From NCBI RefSeq assembly GCF_004114995.1, contig NZ_SDJP01000018.1, positions 1 through 64,000 of the forward strand: a stretch of 64,000 nucleotides of DNA, in the 5' to 3' direction. Origin of the DNA: Halorubrum amylolyticum (GTDB taxonomy: Archaea > Halobacteriota > Halobacteria > Halobacteriales > Haloferacaceae). Below are positions 23,219 to 33,074 of this stretch, piece by piece (position 1 is the first letter of the stretch; the number at the start of each line of letters is the position of its first letter). Both the position numbers and the translations under genes were made by a program. The notes beneath the pieces are model-generated. The model did no database searches. It was not told where the DNA came from and saw only the letters and a list, made by a program, of their open reading frames with translations.

Positions 23219-24211
23219 TCAGACGAGGACGCGTTCCAGCGAGACGACGACGCCCGACTCGGCGTCGGGATCGCCGACCAGTCGCCCGAGACAGACCGCG
23301 GCGCCGTCGGGGGTGTGGCAGGCGACGAGCGGGGGGTCGCGATCGGTGTCATCCTCGTTGCCCCCGTCGTCGCCCGCCTCGCGTTCCGAAACAGAGTCCG
23401 CGTCGATGACGCCGGGGGCGTAGACGGGCGCGCCGGTGGCCACGTTGCGCGCGGCGGAGGGCGCGATCGTCACCGACGGGAGGTGGACCAACGCGTCCTC
23501 GGCGGGACGGACGACCTCACGGAGGAGCGCGTCGTCGCCCTCCTCGGCCCACGCGAGCCCGTCGACGAGGTCCTGTAGGGGATGCAGGTCGCGGTCGTCG
23601 AACGGGTCGGTGGCGGTGCGCCGGAGGTGGCCCATGTGCGCGCCGACGCCCGCGGCGAGGCCGATGTCGTGACAGAGTTTCCGGACGTACGTCCCGGACT
23701 CACACCGGATCCGGAGGAGGGCCTGCCGGTCGTCGACCTCCAGCACGTCGAGGTCGTAGATCGTGCGGGTGCGGAGCCGGCGGGTCACCGCGCTCTTGCG
23801 CGGGGGTTTCTGGTAGATCTCCGCCTCGAACTCGGCGACCACGTCGCGGAAATCCGCGGGGGGCGACCCGTGAAGCTCCAGCACCGAGACGTACTCCTTG
23901 CTCCCCTCCAAGAAGACCTGCGCGGCGCGGGTCGCGTCGCCGGTCAGCGTCGGGAGACAGCCGGTGACCTTGGGGTCGAGCGTGCCCGCGTGGGCGACCC
24001 CGTCGATCTGGGCGCCCGCCGGGTCCAGCGTCGCCAGCGACTCGTTGATCGCGTCGCGCACCCACGCGGAGAGCTGGTGGGAGGATGGCCCGGCGGGCTT
24101 GTCGACGTTGACGACGCCGAACCGAAGCAGCTCCGGGACCGAGCGATCGTCCGGCGGGGATCGGAGGAGCTCGGCAGTATCGTCGTCGGTGTCGTCGGAG
24201 TGTCGGGTCAT
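23219..24211 (-). CDS. cbf5: tRNA/rRNA pseudouridine synthase Cbf5 (TruB family)
   Basis: Protein of 330 aa. The TruB-type catalytic motif AGTLDPKVTGCLP contains the active Asp, the N-terminal DKPAGPSSHQLSAWV motif is typical, and the C-terminus (about 245-330) is a PUA RNA-binding domain with an acidic insertion. In archaea Cbf5 makes pseudouridine in rRNA guided by H/ACA RNAs with Nop10, Gar1 and L7Ae, and also acts on tRNA U55. I start at MTRHSDDTDDDT (24211); the frame extends upstream through the gap into cmk without support. It lies 38 bp downstream of cmk on the same strand. Confidence 0.9.
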   Translation of the reverse strand: MTRHSDDTDDDTAELLRSPPDDRSVPELLRFGVVNVDKPAGPSSHQLSAWVRDAINESLATLDPAGAQIDGVAHAGTLDPKVTGCLPTLTGDATRAAQVFLEGSKEYVSVLELHGSPPADFRDVVAEFEAEIYQKPPRKSAVTRRLRTRTIYDLDVLEVDDRQALLRIRCESGTYVRKLCHDIGLAAGVGAHMGHLRRTATDPFDDRDLHPLQDLVDGLAWAEEGDDALLREVVRPAEDALVHLPSVTIAPSAARNVATGAPVYAPGVIDADSVSEREAGDDGGNEDDTDRDPPLVACHTPDGAAVCLGRLVGDPDAESGVVVSLERVLV

Positions 24212-24249
24212 GCGGGGAGTGTGGAGTGTAGGGAGTATGGATGCGGCGG

Positions 24250-24828
24250 TCAGAAGTCGTAGGTCACGCCCTCGATCGGCGCCTTCCCCTCGTCGGTCGC
24301 GGGGTCGTACGCGTCGATGGTCGCGACGAGGACGTCGATGAACGCCTCCGGACCCCATCGTGCGGTGTTGTACGCGGCGTCGTAGATCGATAGGTCGTCG
24401 GTGTCGATGTCGTAGTACTCGCGGTACCGCTTCCGCTCGGAGGCCTCGCGGCGCTCGGTCTCCGCCTTCGCGCGGTCGACGGGCTTCGCCTCGCGCTCGG
24501 CGATGCGCTCGGCGCGGATCGACACGGGGGCGTCGAACCAGAACCGGAAGTCGGCGTGGTCCCCGGAGAGCCATCCGGCGAGCCGCGACTCCAGCACGAG
24601 ATCGTCGCGGGTCGTGGCGATCTCGCGGAGTCGGCGGTCCAGGTCCCGGTCGATCTGGGGGTCGTCCTCCGCGAACTCGTTGAACTCGACGGGCGTCATG
24701 TCGCGTTCGGCCGCCATCTCGCGGAAGATGTCGCCGCCGGAGACGTGGCCGAGGCCGAGCCGATCGGCGAGCCCCACGGCGTTCGTGCTCTTCCCGCTTC
24801 CCGGCGGGCCGGAGACGGTGATCAACAT
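24250..24828 (-). CDS. cmk: (d)CMP kinase
   Basis: P-loop nucleotide kinase of 192 aa with Walker [10 protein letters not shown] at residues 7-15 and the archaeal CMP kinase arrangement ([13 protein letters not shown], then the lid region with [15 protein letters not shown]). It phosphorylates CMP/dCMP to the diphosphate. The pairing cmk-cbf5 is conserved across haloarchaea. The stop lies 38 bp before the cbf5 start, so they are likely co-transcribed. Confidence 0.92.
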   Translation of the reverse strand: MLITVSGPPGSGKSTNAVGLADRLGLGHVSGGDIFREMAAERDMTPVEFNEFAEDDPQIDRDLDRRLREIATTRDDLVLESRLAGWLSGDHADFRFWFDAPVSIRAERIAEREAKPVDRAKAETERREASERKRYREYYDIDTDDLSIYDAAYNTARWGPEAFIDVLVATIDAYDPATDEGKAPIEGVTYDF

Positions 24829-24887
24829 ATCGCTACTGCGCGGGTGTCGTTCAAAACGGTTGTCGTTCGGCGCGGGGGAAGTGGGGA

Positions 24888-25015
24888 AGCGCGTCGGCGA
24901 GGCGTCGGCGAGGCGTCGGCGAGATGGCGGCGAGGCGCCGACGATATGGCGGCGAGGCGTCGGCGAGATGGCGGCGAGGCGCCGACGATATGGCGGCGAG
25001 GCGCCGACGGAGCGC
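24888..25015. repeat. GC-rich tandem repeat before cmk
   Basis: A GGCGAGGCGTCGGCGAGATG-type motif and GGCGAGGCGCCGACGATATG alternate in a unit of about 42 bp, present about twice with extra short copies at the left. Both strands give repetitive Arg/Asp/Ala frames that do not look like protein. The block fills most of the gap between cmk and the small membrane protein gene. Confidence 0.65.
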
Positions 25016-25035
25016 CGCCGAGCGTCGGGGCGGTC

Positions 25036-25407
25036 CTACCGATCCCGCGTCGTAGCGGTCATCGACCAGACTGCGACCGCGCCGAGCAGGACGGCCGGGA
25101 CGAGCGGCAGGGCGAGGTACGTCGCGAAAAAGGAGAACCCGAGCGCGCCCGCCGCGTACGGGTACACGTAGATGATCCCGGGGATGACGAGAACGCAGGT
25201 GAAAAGCACCGCCGTCAGCGCCCACCCCTTTCGCCCGAAGCCGTCGGCCTCGGGTTCGGACTCGGCGATCGCCGGATCGGGCGCTCCTCGGCCGGCGCCC
25301 GTGCTCTTGTCGCCGCGGCCTCCCTCGTCGTCGCCGACCTCGCCGGGTACGTGGACGTATCCGCCGTCCGTGCTCTCTCCCGCGTCGCCGTCGGCGTCAG
25401 AACTCAC
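25036..25407 (-). CDS. two-helix membrane protein, unknown function
   Basis: Protein of 123 aa with an acidic, Gly-rich N-terminal half (1-65) and two hydrophobic helices near 70-92 and 95-116, ending in a basic tail TATTRDR. The GTG at 25407 overlaps the end of the dehydrogenase gene by 11 bp; a longer frame exists but runs deeper into that gene. Co-transcription with the dehydrogenase is likely. No family is recognised. Confidence 0.6.
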   Translation of the reverse strand: MSSDADGDAGESTDGGYVHVPGEVGDDEGGRGDKSTGAGRGAPDPAIAESEPEADGFGRKGWALTAVLFTCVLVIPGIIYVYPYAAGALGFSFFATYLALPLVPAVLLGAVAVWSMTATTRDR

Positions 25408-26437
25408 TGTCGGGTGTAACGACCACTTTGCCAAAGCCCTCACGGTTCTCGATCATCTCGTGGGCGCGCGCGGCCTCGCTCATCGGCAGGGTCTCGCGGA
25501 TATGCGGCTCGAACGTGCCGTCCCAGACCAGCTCCAGCACGTCGTCGACCTCGCCGGGCGTCGCCATCGTCGAGCCGATCACGGACAGCTGGTTCCAGAA
25601 GATCCGGTTGAGCCCGGCGTCGGGGTTCGGGCCGGTTGTCGCGCCGCAGGTGACGAGCCGACCGCCCTTCGCCATCGACTTCAGCGAGTCGGGGTAGGTG
25701 GCCTCGCCGATGTGGTCGACGACGACGTCGACCCCGCGCTTGCCGGTGAGTTCGGCGATCTCGTCGGCGAAGTCGTTCGCTTCGTAGTCGATGACGTGGT
25801 CGGCGCCGCACGCCTCGGCGTGCGAGAGCTTCTCCTCGCTGGAGGCGGTCGCGAACACCTCACAGCCCGCGTGGTCGGCGATCTGCACCGCGGCGTGGCC
25901 GACGCCGCCGGAGGCGCCGAGCACGAGCACCGTCTCGCCGGCCTCGATGTCGGCGCGGGTCTGGAGCATCCGCCACGCGGTCTGGAAGACGAGGGAGGCG
26001 GAGCCCGCGATCTCCCAGTCGACGCCCGACGGGACCGGCACGAGGTTCTCCGCGGGCACGGCCGCGCGCTCGGCGTGGACGCCGCGGACGTGCTCGCCGA
26101 TGATGTGGAACGAGGGGCAGAGCGACTCCTCGCCGTGCCGGCAGAAATCGCACTCGCCGCAGGAGACGCCGGCGCTCACGGCGACGCGGTCGCCGACCTC
26201 GAAGCGCGTCACGCCCTCGCCGACCGCCTTGACGACGCCGGCCGCGTCGCTGCCGGGGATATGGGGCATTTCCAGGTCGATGCCGGGCATCCCGCGTCGC
26301 GTCCAGATGTCGAGGTGGTTCAACGCCCCGGCCTTGACGTCGACGAGGACCTCGCCGCGGTCCGGTTCGGGGTCCGGGAACTCGCCGTACTCGATCACGT
26401 CGCGGTCGCCGTGGGAGTCGAACTGAACGGCCTTCAT
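25397..26437 (-). CDS. zinc-dependent alcohol dehydrogenase family oxidoreductase
   Basis: Medium-chain dehydrogenase of 346 aa. The N-terminal GroES-like part has GALNHLDIW and HIPGSDAAG, then the structural-zinc motif CGECDFCRHGEESLC with four cysteines; the Rossmann part has VLGASGGVGHAAVQIA for NAD(P). The lack of a catalytic Cys where classical ADHs have it and the NHLD motif put it nearer the quinone oxidoreductase side of the family. Substrate cannot be told from sequence. Start ATG 26437 (MKAVQFDSHG) is preferred to an upstream in-frame ATG at 26458. Confidence 0.82.
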   Translation of the reverse strand: MKAVQFDSHGDRDVIEYGEFPDPEPDRGEVLVDVKAGALNHLDIWTRRGMPGIDLEMPHIPGSDAAGVVKAVGEGVTRFEVGDRVAVSAGVSCGECDFCRHGEESLCPSFHIIGEHVRGVHAERAAVPAENLVPVPSGVDWEIAGSASLVFQTAWRMLQTRADIEAGETVLVLGASGGVGHAAVQIADHAGCEVFATASSEEKLSHAEACGADHVIDYEANDFADEIAELTGKRGVDVVVDHIGEATYPDSLKSMAKGGRLVTCGATTGPNPDAGLNRIFWNQLSVIGSTMATPGEVDDVLELVWDGTFEPHIRETLPMSEAARAHEMIENREGFGKVVVTPDSEF

Positions 26438-26586
26438 GCGGGGATCCAGCCGCGGCACCCACTAAACAGTACGCCAAACGGAATCTGACACGGGATCGCC
26501 GCTCTCGATCCGGCGAGCGCTCGTTTCCCACGTTACCCTCTCACACCCGTGCGAACCGGGCACATTCGCCCCGCCCTTCCGTGATG

Positions 26587-26594
26587 TTTAAGTA
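26587..26594 (+). promoter_or_regulatory. promoter of the tRNA-Ser-rps13 operon
   Basis: TTTAAGTA is a clear TATA box. Transcription would start near 26616 and give a leader of about 57 nt before tRNA-Ser, in which 26602-26608 and 26638-26644 are complementary (CGGGACC/GGTCCCG). Confidence 0.6.
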
Positions 26595-26672
26595 TTGAAG
26601 GCGGGACCGTACGGATGCACGAACTGCAGGGGCGTCGGGTCCCGAGTCCACGAGGGCGATGATACAACGCGG

Positions 26673-26758
26673 GTTGCGGTAGCCAAGCTTGGCCCAAGGC
26701 GCAGGGTTGCTAACTCTGTGGCGTCACTGCCTCCGGGGTTCGAATCCCCGCCGCAACG
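26673..26758 (+). tRNA. tRNA-Ser (GCT)
   Basis: The acceptor GTTGCGG pairs with CCGCAAC (26751-26757), the anticodon loop TTGCTAA in the CAGGG/CTCTG stem gives GCT, a long variable arm (GGCGTCACTGCC) marks it as class II, and GGGGTTCGAATCCCC forms the T arm. Discriminator G fits tRNA-Ser. It leads the S13-S4-S11-RpoD operon, 58 bp before rps13. Confidence 0.95.
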
Positions 26759-26815
26759 CTCGAACGGACCGAGTACCGCCGGATTCGCGCCGGTAGGACT
26801 CACCACAACCAACAC

Positions 26816-27337
26816 ATGAGCACGGAAGAATCACAGGACGACTCGCCGGAGGAGGAAGAAGACCTCCAGTACTTCGTCCGGATCGGGGGCGCTGACCTCG
26901 ACGGGACGAAGACGGTCGAGCGAAGCCTGTCCGAACTCGACGGCATCGGCACGCGCACGGCGCGGCTGGTCGCCGAGAAGGCCGACGTGGACAAGAACGC
27001 CACGTTCGGGCTCCTCGACGAGGATGATCTCGACGCGGTGGTCGACATCGCCGAGAACCTCGAAGACCACGTCCCGTCGTGGATGACGAACAGACAGAAC
27101 GACTTCTACTCCGGAGAGACGACGCACCTCGTCGGCACCGATGTCAACGAGAAGCGTCGCCACGACATCAACCGGATGAAGATCATCGAATCGTACAAGG
27201 GCGTTCGCCACAAGCGCGGCCAGAAGGTACGCGGCCAGCGCACGAAGTCCACGGGTCGCTCGGAGGGGACCATCGGGGTCAACGTCGAGGAGATCCGCGA
27301 GGAGATGGCGGAAGAGGAAGCGGGTGACGAAGAATGA
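26816..27337 (+). CDS. rps13: 30S ribosomal protein S13
   Basis: Protein of 173 aa, the archaeal uS13. After an acidic N-terminus it shows [20 protein letters not shown], the helix-hairpin-helix [17 protein letters not shown] and the C-terminal [20 protein letters not shown] segment that contacts the 30S head. The acidic tail is a halophile addition. Its stop overlaps the rps4 start (ATGA). First protein gene of the alpha-type operon. Confidence 0.97.
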   Translation: MSTEESQDDSPEEEEDLQYFVRIGGADLDGTKTVERSLSELDGIGTRTARLVAEKADVDKNATFGLLDEDDLDAVVDIAENLEDHVPSWMTNRQNDFYSGETTHLVGTDVNEKRRHDINRMKIIESYKGVRHKRGQKVRGQRTKSTGRSEGTIGVNVEEIREEMAEEEAGDEE

Positions 27338-27861
27338 GCACCGGCAAGAACACCAAAGGCTACGAGACGCCGAACCACCCGTACCAGGGCGAGCGCATCG
27401 CCGAGGAGTCCGACCTCCTCTCGCGGTACGGCCTGAAGAACAAAGAGGAGTTCTGGCGCGCCCAGTCCGAGCTGCGCAGCATGCGACGCGAGGCGCGTCG
27501 CCTGCTCGGCGAGGCGCAGGGCGACGTCGACGCCGCCCAGGAGGCCGGCGCGGAGTTCGTCGCGCGGCTCCGCCGGATCGGCATCCTCGGCGACAACGAC
27601 GACATCTCCGCGGTCCTCTCGCTGGACGTGACCGACCTGCTCGAGCGCCGTCTCCAGACGGTCGCCTACCGGCAGGGGTTCGCGTCCTCGACCCAGCAGG
27701 CCCGCCAGTTCATCGTTCACGGCCACATCACCGTCGACGGCGCTCGCGTCACGCGCCCCTCGGTGAAGGTCGACGTGGACGACGAGGGCGCCATCGCCTT
27801 CGACGAGAACAGCCCGCTCGCGGACGATCTCCACCCCGAGCGCGCGGAGTCACAGGAGTAA
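27334..27861 (+). CDS. rps4: 30S ribosomal protein S4
   Basis: Protein of 175 aa, archaeal uS4. The S4 RNA-binding domain is at about 104-165 ([38 protein letters not shown]). It binds 16S rRNA early in 30S assembly. Start ATG overlaps the rps13 stop; rps11 begins 6 bp after its stop. Confidence 0.97.
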   Translation: MSTGKNTKGYETPNHPYQGERIAEESDLLSRYGLKNKEEFWRAQSELRSMRREARRLLGEAQGDVDAAQEAGAEFVARLRRIGILGDNDDISAVLSLDVTDLLERRLQTVAYRQGFASSTQQARQFIVHGHITVDGARVTRPSVKVDVDDEGAIAFDENSPLADDLHPERAESQE

Positions 27862-27867
27862 GCAACC

Positions 27868-28257
27868 ATGAGTGAATCCGAGGACGGAAAGTGGGGCATC
27901 GCCCACGTGTACGCGTCGTTCAACAACACGCTCATCACGGTCACCGACGAGACGGGCGCCGAGACGATCGCCAAGTCGTCCGGCGGCACCGTGGTGAAGC
28001 AGAACCGCGACGAGGCGTCGCCGTACGCCGCCATGCAGATGGCGGAGGTCGTCGCCGAGCGCGTCAAGGATGCCGGCTTAGAGGGCGTGCACGTTCGCGT
28101 GCGCGGTCCCGGCGGCAACCTCAACAAGTCCACCGGTCCCGGTGCGCAGGCGACGATCCGCGCGCTTTCGCGTGCGGGCGTCGAGATCGGTCGGATCGAG
28201 GACGTCACGCCCATCCCGCACGACGGGACGAAGGCGCCAAAGAACAAGCGAGTCTGA
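27868..28257 (+). CDS. rps11: 30S ribosomal protein S11
   Basis: Protein of 129 aa, archaeal uS11, with [19 protein letters not shown] at the start, [20 protein letters not shown] in the middle and the basic tail [10 protein letters not shown]. It lines the mRNA exit region of the 30S platform. It lies between rps4 and rpoD with 1-6 bp gaps, as in other archaea. Confidence 0.97.
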   Translation: MSESEDGKWGIAHVYASFNNTLITVTDETGAETIAKSSGGTVVKQNRDEASPYAAMQMAEVVAERVKDAGLEGVHVRVRGPGGNLNKSTGPGAQATIRALSRAGVEIGRIEDVTPIPHDGTKAPKNKRV

Positions 28258-28258
28258 C

Positions 28259-29011
28259 ATGACGGAAGACGACTTCGACGTCCAGTACGTCGAACGGGAC
28301 GAACGCAGCGCGCGGGTACTGATCCGCGGGCTCACGCCGGCGTTCGCCAACGGTATCCGCCGCGCGATGATCGCCGACGTCCCGACGTTCTCGATCGACA
28401 CCGTTCGGTTCGTCGAGAACTCCTCCGTCATGTTCGACGAGATGATCGGGCTTCGGCTGGGGCTCGTGCCCCTGACGACGCCGCTCGACGACTTCGAACT
28501 CGGCGACGAGGTCACCCTCGCGCTCGACGTCGAAGGCCCGGCGACGGCGTACTCCGGCGACATCGAGAGCGCGGACCCGCTCGTCGAGGTCGCCGACGAC
28601 AACGTTCCGATCATCGAGCTGAAGGAGGGACAGCGGCTGGAGTTCGAGGCCGACGCGGTGCTCGACACCGGCAAAGAGCACGCCAAACATCAGGGCGGCG
28701 TCTCCGTCGGCTACCGCCACCTTCAGCGCGTCTCCGTCGAGGGCGACCTCGGCGAGTTCGACGACGACGAGCCGCGAATTCTCCGCGGCGTCATCGAGAC
28801 GCCCGACGGTGAGGTCGAACTCACCGACGAGTTCGACAACGATCTCTCGGAGCGGTTCCCCGGGAAGGAGGTCAGCGTCGAGGATGTCCCCGGCGCGTTC
28901 GTGTTCCACATCGAGACGGACGGCTCGTTCGATGTCGAGGAACTGCTGCTCCGCGCGATCGACTCCATCGAGGAGCGCGCGGACGAACTACAGACGAAAG
29001 TCGCGGTCTAA
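28259..29011 (+). CDS. rpo3: DNA-directed RNA polymerase subunit D
   Basis: Protein of 250 aa, homologue of the bacterial alpha N-terminal domain. [20 protein letters not shown] starts it and [20 protein letters not shown] is the dimerisation motif. The region that holds cysteines for an Fe-S cluster in some archaea lacks Cys here, as usual for haloarchaea. With subunit L (elsewhere) it forms the assembly platform of RNA polymerase. ATG 28259 is 1 bp after the rps11 stop. Confidence 0.96.
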   Translation: MTEDDFDVQYVERDERSARVLIRGLTPAFANGIRRAMIADVPTFSIDTVRFVENSSVMFDEMIGLRLGLVPLTTPLDDFELGDEVTLALDVEGPATAYSGDIESADPLVEVADDNVPIIELKEGQRLEFEADAVLDTGKEHAKHQGGVSVGYRHLQRVSVEGDLGEFDDDEPRILRGVIETPDGEVELTDEFDNDLSERFPGKEVSVEDVPGAFVFHIETDGSFDVEELLLRAIDSIEERADELQTKVAV

Positions 29012-29079
29012 CGTAATGACGGACCTTCAAACCGCACCCACGGCGCTCGCCCCTGCACGAAGTCGCGGCGCCGCGCTCC

Positions 29080-29125
29080 GCTCCGACGCCGCGTCGGAGC
29101 GCTTTGCGTCCGAGTCCGACTCGGA
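29080..29125 (+). terminator. paired hairpins after rpoD
   Basis: GCTCCGACG (29080-29088) pairs with CGTCGGAGC (29092-29100) and a second palindrome covers 29109-29125. They sit between rpoD and the tRNA-Leu promoter, so they probably end or attenuate the upstream operon. Confidence 0.45.
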
Positions 29126-29152
29126 TCGTCCCGACACCGGGACCGAAAGTGG

Positions 29153-29159
29153 TTTGAAG
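29153..29159 (+). promoter_or_regulatory. tRNA-Leu promoter
   Basis: TTTGAAG is centred 29 nt before the tRNA-Leu 5' end, so tRNA-Leu and the rpl18e group can start their own transcript. Confidence 0.5.
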
Positions 29160-29184
29160 GGAGCCGGATTACGCAGGAGTGCAC

Positions 29185-29269
29185 GCAGGGATAGCCAAGT
29201 CAGGCCAACGGCGCAGCGTTCAGGGCGCTGTCCTGTAGAGGTCCGCAGGTTCAAATCCTGCTCCCTGCA
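29185..29269 (+). tRNA. tRNA-Leu (CAG)
   Basis: The acceptor GCAGGGA pairs with TCCCTGC (29262-29268); the anticodon loop TTCAGGG in the CAGCG/CGCTG stem gives CAG; a long variable arm and GCAGGTTCAAATCCTGC T arm complete it. Discriminator A fits tRNA-Leu. It leads the rpl18e-rpl13-rps9 group. Confidence 0.95.
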
Positions 29270-29308
29270 CTCCGTTTTCACTAACTCTCCACTTCAGGAG
29301 GGACAGCT

Positions 29309-29662
29309 ATGAGTAGCAAGACGAATCCGAAACTACAGAACCTCATCGCCGATCTGAAGTCGGTCTCGCGCGACTCCGGTGCCAACGTGTGGCAGGACGT
29401 CGCCGACCGACTGGAGAAGCCACGGCGCACGCACGCTGAGGTCAACCTGGGTCGCATCGAACGGTACGCTCAGGAAGACGAGACGGTCGTCGTCCCCGGC
29501 AAGGTGCTGGGCAGCGGTGTGCTCGAAAAGAACGTCACCGTCGCCGCCGTCGACTTCTCGGGCACCGCCCGCACGAAGATCGATCAGGCCGGCGAAGCGG
29601 TGTCGCTCGAACAGTTCATCGAACAGAATCCCGAAGGGAGCAACGTCCGGGTGATCCGATGA
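29309..29662 (+). CDS. rpl18e: 50S ribosomal protein L18e
   Basis: Protein of 117 aa, eL18. [20 protein letters not shown] starts it and the conserved [20 protein letters not shown] and [20 protein letters not shown] blocks follow. The 39-bp gap after tRNA-Leu contains the Shine-Dalgarno-like GGAGGG (29298-29303). Its stop overlaps the rpl13 start (ATGA). Confidence 0.97.
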   Translation: MSSKTNPKLQNLIADLKSVSRDSGANVWQDVADRLEKPRRTHAEVNLGRIERYAQEDETVVVPGKVLGSGVLEKNVTVAAVDFSGTARTKIDQAGEAVSLEQFIEQNPEGSNVRVIR

Positions 29663-30108
29663 GTCTCGCGAAGATCGACGCGGACGTCGTCGTCGACGCC
29701 CGGGACTGCATCCTCGGTCGCGTCTCGTCGAAGGTCGCGCAGCGCGTCCTCGACGGCGAGACTGTCGCCGTCGTCAACGCCGAGTACGCGGTCATCACCG
29801 GCAACGAGGAGGCGACGATGGAGACGTACCACACCCGCGCGGAGCTCGGCTCCGACAGCGGGCCGTACTACCCCAAGCGCCCCGACCGGATCTTCAAGCG
29901 TGCCATCCGCGGCATGCTGCCGTACAAGACGGAGGACGGCCGCGAGGCGTTCTCGAACGTACGCGTGTACGTCGGGAACCCCTACGAGCGCGACGAGGAC
30001 ATCGAGAGCGTCGTCCTCGACGGCACCTCGCTCGACCGCCTCTCGAACATCAAATTCACGACGCTCGGGGATATCTCCGAGTCTCTGGGAGCCAACGTCA
30101 CATGGTAA
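29659..30108 (+). CDS. rpl13: 50S ribosomal protein L13
   Basis: Protein of 149 aa, uL13 in the archaeal short form. [21 protein letters not shown] and [20 protein letters not shown] are its conserved blocks. It starts inside the rpl18e stop and ends inside the rps9 start, so translation of the three is coupled. Confidence 0.97.
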   Translation: MSLAKIDADVVVDARDCILGRVSSKVAQRVLDGETVAVVNAEYAVITGNEEATMETYHTRAELGSDSGPYYPKRPDRIFKRAIRGMLPYKTEDGREAFSNVRVYVGNPYERDEDIESVVLDGTSLDRLSNIKFTTLGDISESLGANVTW

Positions 30109-30500
30109 CTAACACCTCAGGCAAGAAGAAGACGGCCGTCGCCCGCGCCACCGTGCGCGACGGCGAGGGCCGCGTTCGCATCAACTCCCAGCCAGTCGAG
30201 CTGGTCGAACCGGAGCAGGCGCGGCTCAAGATGCTGGAGCCGTTCCGCATCGCGGGCGAGGAGCTCCGCGCCGACGTGGACATCGAGGTCAACGTCGAGG
30301 GCGGCGGCTTCAGCGGTCAGGCAGACGCGACGCGGACCGCCATCGCGCGCGGTCTCGTCCAGCACCTCGGCGACGCCGAGCTGCGCGACGCGTACATGAA
30401 CTTCGACCGCACGCTGCTGGTCAACGACGTGCGCCAGTCCGAACCCAAGAAGTGGGGCGGACCGGGCGCGCGTGCCCGCTACCAGAAGTCCTACCGCTGA
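30102..30500 (+). CDS. rps9: 30S ribosomal protein S9
   Basis: Protein of 132 aa, uS9. [21 protein letters not shown] opens the protein, and the C-terminal [10 protein letters not shown] tail reaches the P site in ribosomes. It overlaps rpl13 by 7 bp. The gap to rpoN is 12 bp. Confidence 0.97.
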   Translation: MVTNTSGKKKTAVARATVRDGEGRVRINSQPVELVEPEQARLKMLEPFRIAGEELRADVDIEVNVEGGGFSGQADATRTAIARGLVQHLGDAELRDAYMNFDRTLLVNDVRQSEPKKWGGPGARARYQKSYR

Positions 30501-30512
30501 GGTGATCCAGTC

Positions 30513-30707
30513 ATGATGATCCCCGTCCGGTGTTTCACGTGCGGCAACGTCGTGGGTGAACACTGGGAGGAGTTCAAGGAGCGCGCCCGCGAAGGTGACG
30601 AAGACCCCGGCGAGGTTCTCGACGAGCTCGGCGTCGACCGGCACTGCTGCCGGCGCATGATGGTTAGTCACCGCGACCTCGTCGACGTCGTCTCGCCGTA
30701 CCAGTAA
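30513..30707 (+). CDS. rpo10: DNA-directed RNA polymerase subunit N
   Basis: Protein of 64 aa, the zinc-bundle subunit equivalent to eukaryotic Rpb10. The zinc ligands are in CFTCGN (Cys8, Cys11) and RHCCRRMM (Cys45, Cys46). It is a structural subunit of the polymerase core. Two consecutive ATGs (30513, 30516) are possible starts; family members usually begin [11 protein letters not shown], so 30513 is kept. Confidence 0.97.
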   Translation: MMIPVRCFTCGNVVGEHWEEFKERAREGDEDPGEVLDELGVDRHCCRRMMVSHRDLVDVVSPYQ

Positions 30708-30710
30708 ACC

Positions 30711-30890
30711 ATGTCAGGACAGCGATACAATCGATACGAGAAGGCACGAATCCTCGGCGCGCGAGCGCTGCAGGTGTCCTACGGGGCGCCCGTGCTGATC
30801 GACACGGACCAGACGGAGCCCATCCTCGTCGCCGCAGAGGAGTACGACGCGGGTGCGCTCCCCTTCACCGTCCGGAGGGGGTCCAACTGA
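30711..30890 (+). CDS. rpo6: DNA-directed RNA polymerase subunit K
   Basis: Protein of 59 aa, homologue of Rpb6/omega. [20 protein letters not shown] and the C-terminal [10 protein letters not shown] match the archaeal RpoK core. It promotes polymerase assembly and stability. It starts 3 bp after rpoN, and its TGA overlaps the enolase ATG (TGATGA). Confidence 0.95.
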   Translation: MSGQRYNRYEKARILGARALQVSYGAPVLIDTDQTEPILVAAEEYDAGALPFTVRRGSN

Positions 30891-32092
30891 TGACACGAAT
30901 CACCGGCATCTCGCTGCGTCGCGTGCTCGACTCGCGCGGAAACCCGACCGTGGAGGCCGACGTGCTCACCGAGTCCGGCGGCTTCGGCCGCGGGGCGGCG
31001 CCCAGCGGGGCGTCCACGGGCGAGTACGAGGCGATCGAGCTTCCGGCCAACGAGTCCATCGCGGCGGCCCGCGAGCACGCGGTCCCCCGCCTCGAAGGCG
31101 TGTACGCCGGCGACCAGCGCGCCGTCGACAACGCGCTGCGCGCCGCCGACGGCACGGACGACTTCTCCGCGATCGGCGCCAACAGCGCGGTCGCGATCTC
31201 GATGGCGGCCGCGAAGGCCGCCGCCGACGTGCTCGGTGCGCCGCTGTACCAGCACCTCGGGGGCGCGTTCCGCGGCGAGAACTTCCCGATCCCGCTCGGC
31301 AACGTCGTCGGCGGCGGGGAGCACGCCAAGGAGGCGACCCACATTCAGGAGTTCCTCGCGGCACCCGTCGGCGCGCCGAGCGTCTCGGAGGCCGTCTTCG
31401 CGAACGCCGCGGTCCACGCGGCGGTCGCGGACGTGCTCGACGAGCGCGGCGTGCCGGCCGCGAAGGGCGACGAGGGCGCGTGGGCGCCTCCGATCTCGGA
31501 CGCGGACGCGTTTGAGGTCGTCGACGAGGCGGTCGACCGCGTCGAGGACGAAGTGGGCTTCGAGATCCGCTTCGGGCTCGACATGGCGGCCGCCGAGCTG
31601 TACGACGACGACGAGGGCGCGTACGTGTACGGCGACGAGACGAAGTCGACCGGCGAGCAGATCGACTACGTCGCCGACCTCGTCGACGAGTACGACCTCG
31701 CGTACGTCGAGGACCCGCTCGATGAGAACGACTACGAGGCGTTCGCGGAGCTGACCGACCGGGTCGGCGACCGGACGCTGATCTGTGGCGACGACCTGTT
31801 CGTCACCAACGTCGAGCGGCTCCGCGAGGGGATCGACGCGGGCGCGGCCAACAGCATCCTGATCAAGCCGAACCAGATCGGGACGCTGTCGGACGCGTTC
31901 GACGCGGTCGAACTCGCCGCCCGCAACGGGTACGAGACGGTCATCTCGCACCGCTCGGGCGAGACCGAGGACACCACCATCGCACACCTCGCCGTGGCGA
32001 CCGATGCCGGGTTCATCAAGACCGGCACGGTCGGCGGCGAGCGCACCGCCAAGCTGAACGAACTGGTCCGCATCGCGGACGACGCGGTATGA
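30890..32092 (+). CDS. eno: enolase (phosphopyruvate hydratase)
   Basis: Enzyme of 400 aa that interconverts 2-phosphoglycerate and phosphoenolpyruvate. The N-terminal [18 protein letters not shown], the loop [14 protein letters not shown], and the signature [15 protein letters not shown] are all present, with metal ligands in the central barrel ([25 protein letters not shown]). It lies between rpoK and rps2, the conserved archaeal arrangement. Confidence 0.97.
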   Translation: MTRITGISLRRVLDSRGNPTVEADVLTESGGFGRGAAPSGASTGEYEAIELPANESIAAAREHAVPRLEGVYAGDQRAVDNALRAADGTDDFSAIGANSAVAISMAAAKAAADVLGAPLYQHLGGAFRGENFPIPLGNVVGGGEHAKEATHIQEFLAAPVGAPSVSEAVFANAAVHAAVADVLDERGVPAAKGDEGAWAPPISDADAFEVVDEAVDRVEDEVGFEIRFGLDMAAAELYDDDEGAYVYGDETKSTGEQIDYVADLVDEYDLAYVEDPLDENDYEAFAELTDRVGDRTLICGDDLFVTNVERLREGIDAGAANSILIKPNQIGTLSDAFDAVELAARNGYETVISHRSGETEDTTIAHLAVATDAGFIKTGTVGGERTAKLNELVRIADDAV

Positions 32093-32108
32093 CGGGCCGA
32101 CACCACGC

Positions 32109-32924
32109 ATGACGGAAGACAACGACGCGGTCGAACTCGACGACGACGCGGAGACCGAGGCGGTCGACGCGGCGGTCGAGGAGGAGGCCGACACGACCGA
32201 GGAACCGACCGCCGACGCGGCTGCCGAGGAGGCACCCGCCGACGCCGAACCCGACGAGGCGGCCGCAGAGGCCGACGCGGGCGACGACGCCGCCGACGAG
32301 GAGGACGCCTCCCCGTTCGACGACGACGTCATGCCCGACGACGACGTCGACCTGCTGATCCCCGTCGAGGACTACCTCTCCGCCGGTGTCCACATCGGGA
32401 CCCAGCAGAAGACGGCCGACATGGAGCGGTTCATCCACCGCGTCCGCGACGACGGTCTGTACGTGCTCGACGTGAGCACGACGGATAAGCGGGTTCGCAC
32501 TGCCGCGAACTTCCTCGGGAACTACAACCCCGAGCAGATCCTCGTCACGTCCTCGCGCCAGTACGGCCGGTTCCCGGCCGAGAAGTTCGCGGACGCCATC
32601 GGCGCCCGCGCCCGCACGGGACGTTTCATCCCCGGCACGCTGACGAACCCCGACTACGCCGGCTACATCGAGCCGGACGTGGTCGTGGTCACTGACCCGA
32701 TCGGCGACGCGCAGGCCGTCAAAGAGGCCATCACCGTCGGCATCCCGGTGATCGCGATGTGCGACTCCAACAACCAGCTGTCGAACGTCGACCTCGTCAT
32801 TCCGACGAACAACAAGGGTCGACGCGCGCTGTCGGTCGTCTACTGGCTTCTCGCCAACGAGACGCTCGACCGCCGCGGCTCCGACACCGTCTTCGCCCTC
32901 GACGACTTCGAGGACGAGCTGTAA
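32109..32924 (+). CDS. rps2: 30S ribosomal protein S2
   Basis: Protein of 271 aa, uS2. A highly acidic N-terminal extension of about 75 residues precedes the core, which shows [40 protein letters not shown] and [18 protein letters not shown]. Acidic extensions on uS2 are usual in haloarchaea. It ends the long operon and converges on an mscS gene. Confidence 0.96.
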   Translation: MTEDNDAVELDDDAETEAVDAAVEEEADTTEEPTADAAAEEAPADAEPDEAAAEADAGDDAADEEDASPFDDDVMPDDDVDLLIPVEDYLSAGVHIGTQQKTADMERFIHRVRDDGLYVLDVSTTDKRVRTAANFLGNYNPEQILVTSSRQYGRFPAEKFADAIGARARTGRFIPGTLTNPDYAGYIEPDVVVVTDPIGDAQAVKEAITVGIPVIAMCDSNNQLSNVDLVIPTNNKGRRALSVVYWLLANETLDRRGSDTVFALDDFEDEL

Positions 32925-33074
32925 GTCGGTCTTCGACGTCGAGTTCGACTTTTCTGATAGTTCACTCCCGTAGCCCCGCCGCTGTCGCCGTCGCTATCGT
33001 GGTAACGAGTGATCGGCGAGGCGATCTTTCGGGAGACGAACTCGTGAGTCCGGCCTTCCGCTCGGCCCACGGAA

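Noticed and set aside
24888..25015. CRISPR-like array
   Set aside because: Repeats adjoin without unique spacers, so it is a tandem repeat and not CRISPR. No cas genes are present in the window.
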